Shown piece after piece: positions 1-8,496 of a stretch of 42,950 nucleotides of DNA (positions are counted from its first letter, which is position 1; each line of letters starts with the position of its first letter). The notes below the pieces were generated by a model. That model was not told the origin of the DNA, did no database searches, and saw only the letters and a list, made by a program, of their open reading frames with translations. The stretch lies in contig CAMJMQ010000023.1 in the NCBI GenBank assembly GCA_946407065.1, positions 1-42,950 on the forward strand. The letters run 5' to 3'. This stretch comes from an uncultured Clostridia bacterium (GTDB lineage Bacteria; Bacillota; Clostridia; Oscillospirales; Acutalibacteraceae). The position numbers were made by a program, and so were the translations under genes.

Positions 1-609
1 TGTAGGGGAGGGGCTTGCTCCTCCCGAAAACCTTTCCGTTCAAGGTCACCCAACCGCGGAGCATATCAAACTTTCCGTAGGGTACGGCATTTGAACACGC
101 GTGTTTGACGTACCGAGTATGACGGGCGTTTCTTCTATTGAAAACATGAGATAGGAATACAACGTTTCTACCATGCGGACGAGCAATGCTCGTCCCTACG
201 GAAACGCTTTATTTTCTCAACCGACATGGTTCTCTATCCAACGCTCTACCGCGGTACGTCGGCAAGCAGTGGCGCTTAGCCAATCACGAACACAGGGTCC
301 CCATAACTCCCCGAGTTATGGGGAGAGGAGGAGCCGCAATGCGAGGTCAAGGCATACCAACCGGATATGCCTACCGAGTAAAGCGAGCGACGACGATGGA
401 GCGCTGTTGCATGGGAGTTGTTAGCCAAATCACAGATTTGGACAACTCCTCAAGCGCCGTACCCTACAACAAACACCACCCAAACGCGAAGCACACCTCT
501 TCTTCAACAACTTTTTCACCGATGGGGTAGATATCTTTTCATTTTTGTGCTATGATAGAACGGTACGAAAAAATGGTACACGGCTCTATCCGTGTAAGAG
601 GATGATGAA
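1..609. repeat. Gene-free repeat cluster upstream of iorA
   Basis: No credible gene is seen. It starts inside a GTAGGGGAGGGG...CTCCTCCCG palindrome (2-30). A family A palindrome follows (about 77-117), whose interior holds ACACGCGTGT. About 171-205 contains the palindrome GGACGAGCAATGCTCGTCC. A full family D element lies at 268-451. The last ~80 bases precede iorA and hold a possible -10 hexamer TATGAT at 551-556, without a convincing -35, and the iorA ribosome site AGAGGATGATGA. Short open frames here run through palindromes and are not believed. Confidence 0.75.
268..451 (-). mobile_element. Family D 184-bp hairpin element, long form
   Basis: A 184-bp element flanked by AAGC at 264-267 and 452-455, inserted inside a family A type arm (GGTACGTCGGCAAGC ... 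AAGCGCCGTACCC). The same 184-bp length recurs at 7945-8128 and 13749-13932. It contains nested hairpins: CCAAATC/GATTTGG within GGAGTTGT...ACAACTCC, a CATAACTC...GAGTTATG stem, and AGGCATA...TATGCCT. No transposase is encoded, so any mobility must be in trans (inference). Confidence 0.7.
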
Positions 610-2409
610 ATGAGTAAAAAATATGTCATGGGCAACGGCGCGATCGCGTTAGGCGCGTTGTCCGCAGGAGTGAATCTGGTCTCCGGCTATCCCGGTACGC
701 CCTCGTCCGAGATCATCGAAACGGTTGCAAAATACCCCCACGAGGGCACGTATTTGGAATGGTCGGTCAATGAGAAAGCCGCCATGGAGGTCGCCGCCGC
801 GGCGGCATACAGCGGCGCGCGCGCGATGGTGACGATGAAGCAGGTCGGGCTGAATGTCGCGTCCGATCCGCTGATGAGCCTTGCCTATGTCGGCGTCAAG
901 GGCGGCATGGTCGTGGTATCGGCCGATGATCCCGGCCCCATCTCGTCCCAGACCGAGCAGGATACCCGCCGCTTTGCCGAGTTCGCGCGGATCCCCGTGT
1001 TCGATCCTTCTTCTCCCGAGGAGGCGTTCGACATGGTGCAGGAGGCGTTTTTATGCTCCGAAACCTACAAAACGCCCGTGATCCTGCGCCCCACCACCCG
1101 CGTCGACCATGCCTATGCGTCCATCGACGCGCCTGATTTCTTCACAGCGAAGGAATATGAGGGATTTGTCAAGGATTCGAAGAAGTGGGTCATCTTTCCG
1201 CGTTTATCCTATCAAAATCACGCGATGATCGAGGAGCGTAACGTCAAAATCGGCGAGGCGTTCTCCGACTGTCGCTTCAATACCGTTTCGGGCAGCTCCG
1301 CCAAGGCGGTCGTCGCCACAGGCGTGAGCTACGCCTACGCGAGCGAATTTCTCAAAGACCATCCCGACGTGCGCCTGATCAAGGTCGGCACGCCGTATCC
1401 CACGCCCGAGCGCTTTTTGCTGGGTGCGCTCGACGGCGTCAGTGAAGTGCTCTGCTTTGAAGAGCTCAGTCCGTATATCGAAGAGACATTGCTCCGCCTC
1501 GTCGGCAAGCATCATCTTGATATCAATGTTCGCGGCAAATTGACCGGCGACGTGCCCCACAGCGGTGAGAATGACACCGACAGCGCCAAGCGCATTATCA
1601 GTCGTTTTCTGGGACTGGATAACGCAGAGGACAGCGTCGATCTTTCCGCCGCTCCCCAACCGCCCATGCGGCCGCCTGTCCTGTGCGCGGGCTGTCCGCA
1701 CCGCGCTTCGTTCTACGCGGTCAAGCGCGCGATGAAGGGCAAAAAGGCATATTTCTGCGGCGATATCGGCTGTTATACCCTCGGCAACGCCATGCCGCTC
1801 GACATGGTCGATACCTGCCTGTGCATGGGCGCGGGCATTACGATGGCGCAGGGCTTTAACCACATGGATCTCGACGCGGTCGCGTTCTCCTTTGCGGGCG
1901 ACTCCACCTTCTTTGCCTCGGGCATCACGGGTGTGGTCAACGCCGTCTACAACGCCGCCGACATGATCGTCTGCGTGCTGGATAACTCCACCACCGCGAT
2001 GACGGGTCACCAGCCCCATCCCGGCACCGGCAGGAACATGATGGCAACGCCTGTCGAGAAGATCAGTATCGAAAAGATCCTGCTTGCCGTCGGTGTGACG
2101 AAGGTCATCACGGTCGATCCGCTCGATCTCGACGCTTCGATCAAGGCGGTCAGGGAATGTGCCGAATTAAAGGGCGTTAAGGCGATCATCTTCAAATCGC
2201 CCTGTGTCGCCATCACCAAGCCTGATAAAAAGTGTTGCGTTGACAGCGAGAAGTGCATCGGCTGTCTGCGCTGTATCAAGGAGATCGGCTGTCCCGCGCT
2301 GTCCGTCAGCGACGGCAAGGCCGTGATCGACGAAAATCTCTGCACCGGCTGCGGCTTGTGCGCTAAGCTCTGTCCTGTTGATGCGATCGGAGGTGTCTCT
2401 CATGAATAA
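610..2409 (+). CDS. iorA: Indolepyruvate:ferredoxin oxidoreductase, alpha subunit
   Basis: Alpha subunit of the thiamine-diphosphate enzyme that oxidatively decarboxylates aryl pyruvates (indolepyruvate, phenylpyruvate) to aryl-acetyl-CoA with reduction of ferredoxin, in the cytoplasm. The 599-aa length is normal for the family. Visible marks are the N-terminal GYPGTPSSE segment, the CAGCPHR motif near residue 360, a TPP-binding stretch around AGDSTFF...LDNSTTAMTG, and two C-terminal [4Fe-4S] ferredoxin motifs (CIGCLRCIKEIGCP and CTGCGLCAKLCP). The ATG at 610 follows AGAGGATGATGA. The gene overlaps iorB by 8 bases and paaK follows, a common clostridial arrangement linking aryl-pyruvate oxidation with aryl-acetate activation. 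Direction in vivo (aryl-acetate formation or assimilation) cannot be read from the sequence. Confidence 0.96.
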   Translation: MSKKYVMGNGAIALGALSAGVNLVSGYPGTPSSEIIETVAKYPHEGTYLEWSVNEKAAMEVAAAAAYSGARAMVTMKQVGLNVASDPLMSLAYVGVKGGMVVVSADDPGPISSQTEQDTRRFAEFARIPVFDPSSPEEAFDMVQEAFLCSETYKTPVILRPTTRVDHAYASIDAPDFFTAKEYEGFVKDSKKWVIFPRLSYQNHAMIEERNVKIGEAFSDCRFNTVSGSSAKAVVATGVSYAYASEFLKDHPDVRLIKVGTPYPTPERFLLGALDGVSEVLCFEELSPYIEETLLRLVGKHHLDINVRGKLTGDVPHSGENDTDSAKRIISRFLGLDNAEDSVDLSAAPQPPMRPPVLCAGCPHRASFYAVKRAMKGKKAYFCGDIGCYTLGNAMPLDMVDTCLCMGAGITMAQGFNHMDLDAVAFSFAGDSTFFASGITGVVNAVYNAADMIVCVLDNSTTAMTGHQPHPGTGRNMMATPVEKISIEKILLAVGVTKVITVDPLDLDASIKAVRECAELKGVKAIIFKSPCVAITKPDKKCCVDSEKCIGCLRCIKEIGCPALSVSDGKAVIDENLCTGCGLCAKLCPVDAIGGVSHE

Positions 2410-2980
2410 GGATATCATGATCTGCGGCGTCGGCGGTCAGGGTACCGTCCTCGCCTCGCGCATCATCGCGGCGTCCGCGATGGAGGAGGGCTATACCGCC
2501 CATTCCGCCGAGACCATCGGCATGGCGCAGCGCGGCGGCCCCGTCACCAGTCACGTCAGGATCGGAGAGAACGCCTTCTCGCCGCTGATCCCCATCGGCG
2601 GCGCTGATCTGTTGATCGCGTTCGAGCCGAGTGAGGCGGTCAGAAATCTGAAATATCTCAAAAAGGACGGCTTTGTCATCGTCAACCGTATCCCCGTCAA
2701 GCCTACTTCTTTAAACGGCGGCGCGGAGTATGACGGAAAAGCCGAGATCGATTTTATTAAGTCAAAATGCAGATGCCTCGTCGTCGATTCCGACGAGCTC
2801 TGCGCACCGTTCGGCTCGTCCAAGTTCTTCAATGTGGCGGTGCTGGGCGCGGCGCTCGGCTCGGGTGAGCTCGGGCTCAGAGAAGAGACCGTCCGCAACA
2901 CCATCGTCAAGATCGTCCCCGAGCGCTTTACCGAAAAGAACCTTGCCGCTCTCACGGCAGGTATGAACGTCGTATCATAG
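2402..2980 (+). CDS. iorB: Indolepyruvate:ferredoxin oxidoreductase, beta subunit
   Basis: Gamma/beta-type subunit of the pyruvate:ferredoxin oxidoreductase superfamily, partner of IorA. The protein (192 aa from this start) opens with the glycine-rich GVGGQGTVLASRII nucleotide-binding-like loop and carries ETIGMAQRGGPVTSHVR, both typical of IorB. I chose the ATG at 2402 rather than the upstream in-frame ATG at 2378 because MNKDIMICGVGGQG matches the usual IorB N-terminus and gives a short translational overlap with iorA. No oddities were seen. Confidence 0.94.
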   Translation: MNKDIMICGVGGQGTVLASRIIAASAMEEGYTAHSAETIGMAQRGGPVTSHVRIGENAFSPLIPIGGADLLIAFEPSEAVRNLKYLKKDGFVIVNRIPVKPTSLNGGAEYDGKAEIDFIKSKCRCLVVDSDELCAPFGSSKFFNVAVLGAALGSGELGLREETVRNTIVKIVPERFTEKNLAALTAGMNVVS

Positions 2981-2990
2981 GAGGTATATC

Positions 2991-4232
2991 ATGCAAATTT
3001 CCGAAAAACAACTTGCATTGGTCAACGATCGTCTGCAGGCGATCCTCAAATCCGACAACTATTTTGCGCAGCTCTACAAGGAGCAGGGCATCACCGAGAT
3101 CAAGACCGTCGAGGATTTCAAAAAGCTCCCCTTTGTCGATAAGGCGGAGCTCCGCAACGCTTATCCGTTAGGCATCCAGGCGGCTCCGGATGACGAGATC
3201 GTCCGCATCCATTCGTCCTCGGGCACAACCGGCAAGCCGGTCATCATTCCGTATACCGCCAAGGACGTGGACGACTGGTCGACCATGTTCGCGCGCTGTT
3301 ATGAGACCGCGGGCATCACCAAAAAGGACCGCATCCAGATCACTCCCGGCTACGGCCTGTGGACGGCGGGTATCGGCTTTCAGGCGGGCTGTGAAAAGCT
3401 CGGCGCGATGGCGATCCCGATGGGTCCCGGCAATACCGAAAAACAGCTCCAGATGATGCAGGATCTGAAATCCACCGTCATCTGCGCGACCTCCAGCTAT
3501 GCGCTCCTGCTCGCCGAGGAGATCAACAAGCGCGGCATTAAAAAGGATATCTGCCTCAAAAAGGGCGTTATCGGCTCCGAGAGATGGAGCGATAAAAAGC
3601 GCGAGTATATCGCGAATGAGCTCGGCATCGAGCTGTATGATATCTACGGCCTGACCGAGATCTACGGCCCCGGTATCGGCGTCAACTGCGCCGACCAGAC
3701 CGGCATGCACTACTGGGACGACTTCCTCTACATCGAGATCATCGATCCTAAGACAGGCGAGAATGTCGAGGACGGCGTAGAGGGCGAGATCGTCATCACC
3801 ACCCTCGTCAAAGAGGGCGCGCCGCTGCTGAGATTCCGTACTCATGATCTCTCGCGAATCATCCCCGGTGAATGCTCCTGCGGCAGAACCTACCCCCGAC
3901 TGGACGTCATCAAGGGCAGATCGGACGATATGTTCAAGGTGCACGGCGTGAATATGTTCCCCAGCCAGGTCGAGGAGCTGCTCGGCACGGTCGACGGTGT
4001 ATCGAGTGAGTACAAGATCGATATCGCCCATGACGAGGAAAAGAACCGCGACATCATTATGCTCACGGTCGAGGCGGAGGGTCGCGTCAGCTTTGACAAG
4101 ACCGCCGAGACCATCAAGTACCTCTTTAAGTCCAAGCTCAGCGTTACCCCCAAGGTGGTGGTCGTTTCCGTCGGTACCCTGCCGCGTTCGGAGAAAAAGA
4201 CCAAGCGCGTGTTTGATCATCGCGATGATTGA
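2991..4232 (+). CDS. paaK: Phenylacetate-CoA ligase (PaaK family)
   Basis: AMP-forming aryl-acid:CoA ligase, predicted to interconvert phenylacetate or indoleacetate and the CoA thioester with ATP. Visible motifs are the P-loop-like SSSGTTGKPVIIPY (about residues 76-89), the YDIYGLTEIYGPG adenylate-binding segment, and the C-terminal CSCGRTYPRLDVIKGRSDDMFKVHG region with the hinge and later PRSEKKTKRV lysines. At 413 aa it is slightly shorter than typical PaaK (about 430-440), but complete at both ends. It starts 10 bases after iorB with an AGGAGGTATATC ribosome site, so the three genes should be co-transcribed. The substrate range (phenyl, indolyl, hydroxyphenyl) is not determinable here. 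Confidence 0.94.
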   Translation: MQISEKQLALVNDRLQAILKSDNYFAQLYKEQGITEIKTVEDFKKLPFVDKAELRNAYPLGIQAAPDDEIVRIHSSSGTTGKPVIIPYTAKDVDDWSTMFARCYETAGITKKDRIQITPGYGLWTAGIGFQAGCEKLGAMAIPMGPGNTEKQLQMMQDLKSTVICATSSYALLLAEEINKRGIKKDICLKKGVIGSERWSDKKREYIANELGIELYDIYGLTEIYGPGIGVNCADQTGMHYWDDFLYIEIIDPKTGENVEDGVEGEIVITTLVKEGAPLLRFRTHDLSRIIPGECSCGRTYPRLDVIKGRSDDMFKVHGVNMFPSQVEELLGTVDGVSSEYKIDIAHDEEKNRDIIMLTVEAEGRVSFDKTAETIKYLFKSKLSVTPKVVVVSVGTLPRSEKKTKRVFDHRDD

Positions 4233-4371
4233 TATCAATCGTCATAAGCCTCCCTTTCCTAAGGTGAGATTCTGTCCAAATCTGTGATTTGGGTTACAGA
4301 ATCCATACACAGGAGAGGTGGTGCGACGCACCGGAGGGTTGCTATCGTTCCCAACCGAATAAACAACAAAC

Positions 4372-4401
4372 GCCGAGCGGCTCCCAACGGAACTGCCCGG
4401 C
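4372..4401. terminator. Bidirectional terminator between paaK and the yolD-like gene
   Basis: A 13-bp stem with one mismatch (GCCGAGCGGCTCC / GGAACTGCCCGGC) and a CAAC loop. TATTTCTTTTTC follows on the plus strand and GTTTGTTGTTTATT on the minus strand. It therefore can end both the ior-paaK transcript and the convergent polymerase operon. Confidence 0.75.
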
Positions 4402-4419
4402 GGTATTTCTTTTTCAAAA

Positions 4420-4472
4420 AAGTCATTGCGAGGGGCTCGACACGCGTGTCAGCCCTGTGGCAATCTCAGCCG
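4420..4472. repeat. Family F repeat (GTCATTGCGAG ... GCAATCTC)
   Basis: One copy of the short interspersed GTCATTGCGAG...GGCAATCTC palindrome, with CGACACGCGTGTC in its interior. Further copies are at about 7731-7766, 14147-14188, 23638-23854 (several), 26241-26370 (two) and 34947-34990. Confidence 0.7.
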
Positions 4473-4473
4473 A

Positions 4474-4932
4474 TCACCCCTCAACCAATACATGCACGAC
4501 CCTGTCGAGCTCGATCTTCACGGTCGGTATGCGCTTATCCTCGATATCCTCACTGCCGTAGAACACCAGCGTTTTCTCGAGTGCGTCGATCTTCTTGAGC
4601 CGTCCCTTGATCGTCTCATAACTGCCGCCCTTCTTATACGGATCGGGCTTGAAATACACCGCCGTGACCCTCGGGTGATCGCCGTCCTCGAGTCGGCGCT
4701 GTATCTCTCCGATCGTCGCGTTGATGATGGCGATCTCGTTGTCCGACAGCTCGATCCTGCCGTCCGTGTAGCGCGCTTCCTCGGCGATCATATCATCATA
4801 GCCCGTCAGCGCCTTGAACGGCGCAAACTGCGCGGCGCGGTCATAGCGGCTCATGTGCTTTCTTGTCGCGCTCTGATGATGGGGGAGCGTGAAGATATCC
4901 GCGTATATGATTTTTGCGTCCTCCTGCTTCAT
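4474..4932 (-). CDS. YolD-like protein
   Basis: A 152-aa cytoplasmic protein resembling the YolD-like family (often encoded next to Y-family polymerases in Firmicutes; proposed to be UmuD-like, which is inference in the literature rather than shown here). The conserved-looking part is SRYDRAAQFAPFKALTGYDDMI (split: SRYDRAAQFAPFKAL then TGYDDMI), followed by a helical ELSDNEIAIINATIGEIQRR segment and a strand-rich C-terminus (VYFKPDPYKKGGSY...IKGRLKKID). Its ATG overlaps the polymerase stop codon (ATGA, 4929-4932), so the two are translationally coupled. Confidence 0.85.
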   Translation of the reverse strand: MKQEDAKIIYADIFTLPHHQSATRKHMSRYDRAAQFAPFKALTGYDDMIAEEARYTDGRIELSDNEIAIINATIGEIQRRLEDGDHPRVTAVYFKPDPYKKGGSYETIKGRLKKIDALEKTLVFYGSEDIEDKRIPTVKIELDRVVHVLVEG

Positions 4933-6506
4933 GCCTTGTGTCCTCCTACCTGACCGTTGCGCTCGATCGTCGTCGCGCCCTCTTTGAGGTTCATCCCCTT
5001 GAGCACGGCGTTTTTGCCGTAGCGATACTGCAGATCGAGCATCGTGTTCTGGAGCTTCTTTTCCTTCTCGTCCGCCGCTTGCTCGGCGGCTTTTTTCTCT
5101 TTTGCCTCACCGTAATCGGAGAACAGGCTCAACTGCTCGGAAGTATCGGTGATCTCGTCCTCGTTCAAGAGCTGACACGCGGCGATGTTGACCTTGCGGA
5201 TCAGGAGATCGGGGTCGACGATCCTGTCGTACAGCGCCGTCACCACTTCCATGATCTTGCGCGTCGAGCTGGTGTATTGTTCCAGATTCCCCGTTCCGTG
5301 GGCGTATTTGGGCGCGACGCGTCCGTAGTAATCCCTGCCGACCTTGCCCTCGAACACCTTGCCCGTCGTGCGGACGGTATACACGGTGTCGTTGATGCTT
5401 TTGCCCGGTGTCTGCACCGACAGGCTTTCGCGGTCATAGTTGACGGTCAGCACCATCTGCTTGGTGACCAGCCGCTTTCTGACCAGATCGAGCACCAGCA
5501 GCTCCGTCATCTCGCGCACGATCAGCCGTCCCTTTTCACAGTTATACGGCTCCTTGAGCACCTGTCCCGACGAGAGGGATTTGGTGCTCGGGCGGTATGC
5601 TTTGACGTCCGCGATCGTCGTCGGCTCCCAGCCCCACGCATGGTCGATCAACAGCTCCGCGTTGATGCCGAACAGCTTGTACAGCAGGTCTTCACCCGCC
5701 TGCGTCGTGGAGTAGCGCGCAACATCGCCCATCGTGAACATGCCGTATGCCTCGAGCTTGGTGCTGTAGCCCCTGCCGATCCGCCAAAAGTCCGTCAGCG
5801 GTCGGTGACACCACAGCTTTTCGCGATATGTCATCTCGTTCAGCTCCGCGATCCGCACGCCGTCCTTGTCCGCGGGCACATGCTTTGCCACGATATCCAT
5901 CGCGACCTTGGCGAGGTACAGGTTGGTGCCGATACCCGCGGTCGCGGTGATGCCGGTGGTATACAGCACCTCGCGGATCATGGTCATCGCCAGCTCATGC
6001 GCGGTCATCTTGTACAGGTCGAGGTAGTGGGTCGCGTCGATGAATACCTCATCGATCGAGTAGACCTGGATGTCCTCGGGCGCGATGTGTTTGAGATAGA
6101 TGGAGAAGATCCGCGTGCTGTATTCCTCATACAGCCTCATGCGCGGCGGCGCGACGATATAGGACAGCTCCAGCGAGGGGTCGCTCTCGAGCGCGGGGGC
6201 ATGGAAAGAGGAGGATACAAAGCGATACTTGCCGTCCTCGTTTTTACGGAGCCTGCCGCTTTTGATCGCCCTGCTCAGGCGTTCGCTGTTCACTTCTTTG
6301 ACGCGCTGTACGACCTCAAACAGTCGGGCGCGACCCGAGATCTTATGCGCCTTCAATGAGGGCGATACGGCAAGACAGATGGTCTTTTCCGTGCGTGAGG
6401 AATCCGCGACGACCAGGTTGGTGGCGAGGGGATCCAGCTGTCGCTCCACACATTCCACACTGGCGTAAAAGCTCTTCAAATCGATCGCGATATATGTGCG
6501 CTCCAT
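4929..6506 (-). CDS. Y-family DNA polymerase (UmuC/ImpB/UvrX type)
   Basis: Translesion DNA polymerase of the Y family. The N-terminus MERTYIAIDLKSFYASVEC carries the first metal-binding Asp and the steric-gate region. SIDEVFIDATHY holds the second catalytic carboxylates (S-x-DE). Palm/fingers are at about 1-240 and the little-finger domain at about 240-420. The C-terminus contains EQLSLF, matching the beta-clamp-binding consensus QLxLF, then a charged coiled tail (AKEKKAAEQAADEKEKK). At 525 aa it is longer than DinB (about 350-400) and close to the UvrX/UmuC-like clostridial proteins. AAAAGGAGGGGAACAGC precedes the ATG. Upstream lies a 918-base repeat cluster, with no clear promoter next to the gene. 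Confidence 0.93.
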   Translation of the reverse strand: MERTYIAIDLKSFYASVECVERQLDPLATNLVVADSSRTEKTICLAVSPSLKAHKISGRARLFEVVQRVKEVNSERLSRAIKSGRLRKNEDGKYRFVSSSFHAPALESDPSLELSYIVAPPRMRLYEEYSTRIFSIYLKHIAPEDIQVYSIDEVFIDATHYLDLYKMTAHELAMTMIREVLYTTGITATAGIGTNLYLAKVAMDIVAKHVPADKDGVRIAELNEMTYREKLWCHRPLTDFWRIGRGYSTKLEAYGMFTMGDVARYSTTQAGEDLLYKLFGINAELLIDHAWGWEPTTIADVKAYRPSTKSLSSGQVLKEPYNCEKGRLIVREMTELLVLDLVRKRLVTKQMVLTVNYDRESLSVQTPGKSINDTVYTVRTTGKVFEGKVGRDYYGRVAPKYAHGTGNLEQYTSSTRKIMEVVTALYDRIVDPDLLIRKVNIAACQLLNEDEITDTSEQLSLFSDYGEAKEKKAAEQAADEKEKKLQNTMLDLQYRYGKNAVLKGMNLKEGATTIERNGQVGGHKA

Positions 6507-6878
6507 GCTGTTCCCCTCCTTTTTTATGATAATTATTTCTGCAAAACGCGGAGCAGATCAATTTTTCCGTAGGGTACGGCGCTTGCGACGTACCGAGCTT
6601 TTCCGCAACATGCCATCCATATGCAAAGCAAATCCCTGTTTCTGTAGGGATGTTCCTCAGCCGGAGACGGCACCCCTCTGTCGCTATGCGACACCTCCCC
6701 TTAGGGGAGATCACATTGGTCATCCGCAGAATGACGGGTGTTTCTGTTAACGAAAATGTGAGATAGGAATACAACGCTTCAACCACGCGGACGATCGATG
6801 ATCGTCCCTACGGAAACATACATCTCCTCAACCGACGCGGTGTGTGATCCAACGCCCTATTGCGGTACGTCGACAAGC

Positions 6879-6969
6879 AGTGGCGCTTAGCCAATCACAG
6901 GCTTTGCCTGTTCTTGGAGCGCTGTTGCATGGGAGTTGTTAGACAAATCACAGATTTGGACAACTCCTC
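6879..6969 (-). mobile_element. Family D element, short form (91 bp), with empty-site counterpart
   Basis: Flanked by AAGC at 6875-6878 and 6970-6973. The otherwise identical sequence at 42369-42648 lacks this 91-bp block and has a single GAGC at the junction, so the block behaves as an insertion with a 4-bp duplicated target. It keeps both ends of the 184-bp form but lacks the middle hairpins. Confidence 0.75.
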
Positions 6970-7081
6970 AAGCGCCGTACCCTACAAAACGCACATATTC
7001 TCAACGAACATCCATTTTATCCAACCCCCTGCCGCGGGAGCACCAAGGCGCTCCCCTACAAATCCGCTGATGCGTTTATCT

Positions 7082-7163
7082 GTAGGGGAGGGGTGCTCCC
7101 CGTTGGGGAGACGTCACGAAGTGACAGTGGGGGAGGCGTCTCCGCCGAGGAATGCTCCTCCCG
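7082..7163 (+). repeat. Family B repeat
   Basis: An 82-bp unit starting GTAGGGGAGGGGTGCTCC and ending GCTCCTCCCG, with internal complementary stretches CTCCCC/GGGGAG, GTCAC/GTGAC and GGAGGCG/CGCCGAGG. Nearly identical copies lie at 12480-12562, 35084-35165, 41899-41980 and 42567-42648, and a copy cut by the window end is at 42910-42950. Confidence 0.85.
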
Positions 7164-7424
7164 AGACTTTTCCAATCAATGTCACCCAAATGCGGAGCAG
7201 ATCAATTTTTCCGTAGGGTACGGCGCTTGCGACGTACCGAAACCTTTCCGTTATATCTCATTCGCAAGATGAACTGAAAATTGAAGACTGAAAACTGAAT
7301 AATGAATCATAAACAGTACCCGTTCACTCTATGATCGGGCTGTTGTGTAGGGGATGACGCCGACACGCGGGTCCGACATCCCGAACCATTCCGTTATATC
7401 AAATTTGCACGCGAAGCAAACCCA

Positions 7425-7706
7425 TCACCCTGCCATCGGCTGTTCCACAAACCACCGTCCGAAGCGTGACGAGAACATGCCGCTCGTTTTCTCAAAAAAC
7501 AGGTACCGTTCCTCGCCGTGGATGACGATCGTATAGCAATCGCCGCCGTGGTGACCGCTCAGCGTGGACGCGGGGCGAAAATCCCTGACCGCTTCGATTT
7601 TAAACGTCCTGCCGTCCGCCCAGGTGATGGTACGCGGCACCATGTAGCCCGTCGCGTCAAAATCGGAGTTCACCTTGACGTAAACTTTTCTGTAATGCTG
7701 TATCAC
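7425..7706 (-). CDS. Small conserved-looking protein linked to the SOS polymerase
   Basis: A 93-aa cytoplasmic protein, rich in beta strands (RKVYVKVNSDFDATG, RTITWADGRTFKIEAV, CYTIVIHGEERYLFFE, GRWFVEQ). I place the start at a GTG (7706) because AAGGAGG lies seven bases upstream; the longer ATG frame runs through a family F repeat. I recognise it only as the sort of small protein often found near Y-family polymerase/YolD genes in Clostridia and assign no function. It is on the same strand as the polymerase, 918 bases upstream, with only repeats between, so the operon may have been split by repeat insertion. Its promoter carries a LexA-like box. Confidence 0.75.
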   Translation of the reverse strand: MIQHYRKVYVKVNSDFDATGYMVPRTITWADGRTFKIEAVRDFRPASTLSGHHGGDCYTIVIHGEERYLFFEKTSGMFSSRFGRWFVEQPMAG

Positions 7707-7786
7707 GGCGACCTCCTTACTTCCGACCGTTATTGCGAGGCGCGTGGGTGCGCTATGGCAATCTCGCAACTGTTCGAATTCTTATA

Positions 7787-7820
7787 GAACAAATGTACTA
7801 CAAATTCAAACAAATGTCAA
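7787..7820 (-). promoter_or_regulatory. Sigma-A promoter overlapped by a LexA-like box
   Basis: On the minus strand TTGACA (7815-7820), a 17-base spacer and TACATT (7792-7797). Overlapping the -10 is GTACATTTGTTC (7787-7798), which matches the Firmicute LexA/DinR consensus GAACN4GTTC at 7 of 8 fixed positions. This would place the 93-aa gene, and possibly the polymerase beyond it, under SOS control. Confidence 0.6.
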
Positions 7821-7944
7821 GAGCTGATTCGGATTTGTCATTTTTTTCAATTTTAACACAACAAAAGGGCGACCCGATGAGCCGCCCGATTTTATATTAT
7901 CTCGGTAGAGTAGAATCTATCGTTCAGTGTAGGGGAGGGGCTTT

Positions 7945-8128
7945 GAGGAGTTGTCCAAATCTGTGATTTGGCTAACAACTCCCATGCAACAGCGCTCCAT
8001 CGTCGTCGCTCGCTTTACTCGGTAGGCATATCCGGTTGGTATGCCTTGACCTCGCATTGCGGCTCCTCCTCTCCCCATAACTCGGAGAGTTATGGGGACC
8101 CTGTGTTCGTGATTGGTTAAGCGCCACT
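7945..8128 (+). mobile_element. Family D element, long form (184 bp)
   Basis: The same 184-bp unit as 268-451 in the opposite orientation, inserted in a GGGGAGGGGCTT|GCTCCTCCCG palindrome. The uninterrupted form of that palindrome is present at 2-30, 12256-12280 and 12670-12695, so an occupied and several empty sites can be compared within the window. No clean target duplication remains here. Confidence 0.7.
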
Positions 8129-8496
8129 GTGCTCCTCCCGAAACGCTTCCATTAAATGTTGCCTATCGCGAAGCAAATCAAATGCTCCGTAGGGTACGGC
8201 GCTTGAACACGCGTGTTTGACGTATCGCTACGTTTTCGGTCAATGCCACCCAAATGCGAAGCAAATCAATCTTTCCGTAGGGATGTTCCTCAGCCGGAGA
8301 CGGCACCCCTCTGTCGCTATGCGACACCTCCCCTTAGGGGAGATCACATTGGTCATCCGCAGGATGACGGGCGTTTCCGCTATCGAAACCATAGATAGGA
8401 TTACAAAGTTTCTGCCGTGCGGTACGTCATAAATGCCGTACCCTACAACCCTATGCAATGTTTATCTATACGGGATATTTTATGGTTTTCATAACC

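Larger units (their letters stand above)
6507..7424. repeat. Repeat cluster between the polymerase and the 93-aa gene
   Basis: No gene is seen. From left to right: family A palindrome (about 6570-6598), family C (6643-6740), a GGACGATCGATGATCGTCC palindrome (6789-6807), short family D (6879-6969), a second arm CGCACATATTC...CGCTCCCCTAC, family B (7082-7163), family A (7211-7241), family E (about 7271-7350) and a GTAGGGGATGACGC...GACATCCC palindrome (about 7346-7382). The segment 6789-7163 is almost identical to 42369-42648 apart from the inserted D element. Confidence 0.75.
7707..8496. repeat. Repeat cluster and terminator between the 93-aa gene and the ClC gene
   Basis: No gene is seen. After a family F copy (about 7731-7766) and the promoter region comes a minus-strand stem (GGGCGGCT...GGTCGCCC, 7867-7887) followed by TTTTGTTG, a plausible terminator for the ClC transcript. 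Then a GTAGGGGAGGGG arm interrupted by a long family D element (7945-8128), a family A copy with ACACGCGTGT interior (about 8190-8226), family C (8277-8370) and a GTACGTCATAAATGCCGTACC palindrome near 8421-8443. Confidence 0.7.

Noticed and set aside
173..530. Overlapping open frames in the first repeat cluster
   Set aside because: They run through palindromic repeats; similar peptides recur at other clusters only because the repeat DNA recurs.
4265..4302. Hairpin GATTCTGTCCAAATC...GATTTGG...ACAGAATC as a separate paaK terminator
   Set aside because: It has no U-run and its core CCAAATCTGTGATTTGG is the same as in family D; the stem at 4372-4401 is the better terminator.
4914..6359. 481-aa plus-strand frame opposite the Y-family polymerase
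   Set aside because: Antisense shadow; the polymerase motifs on the other strand are clear.
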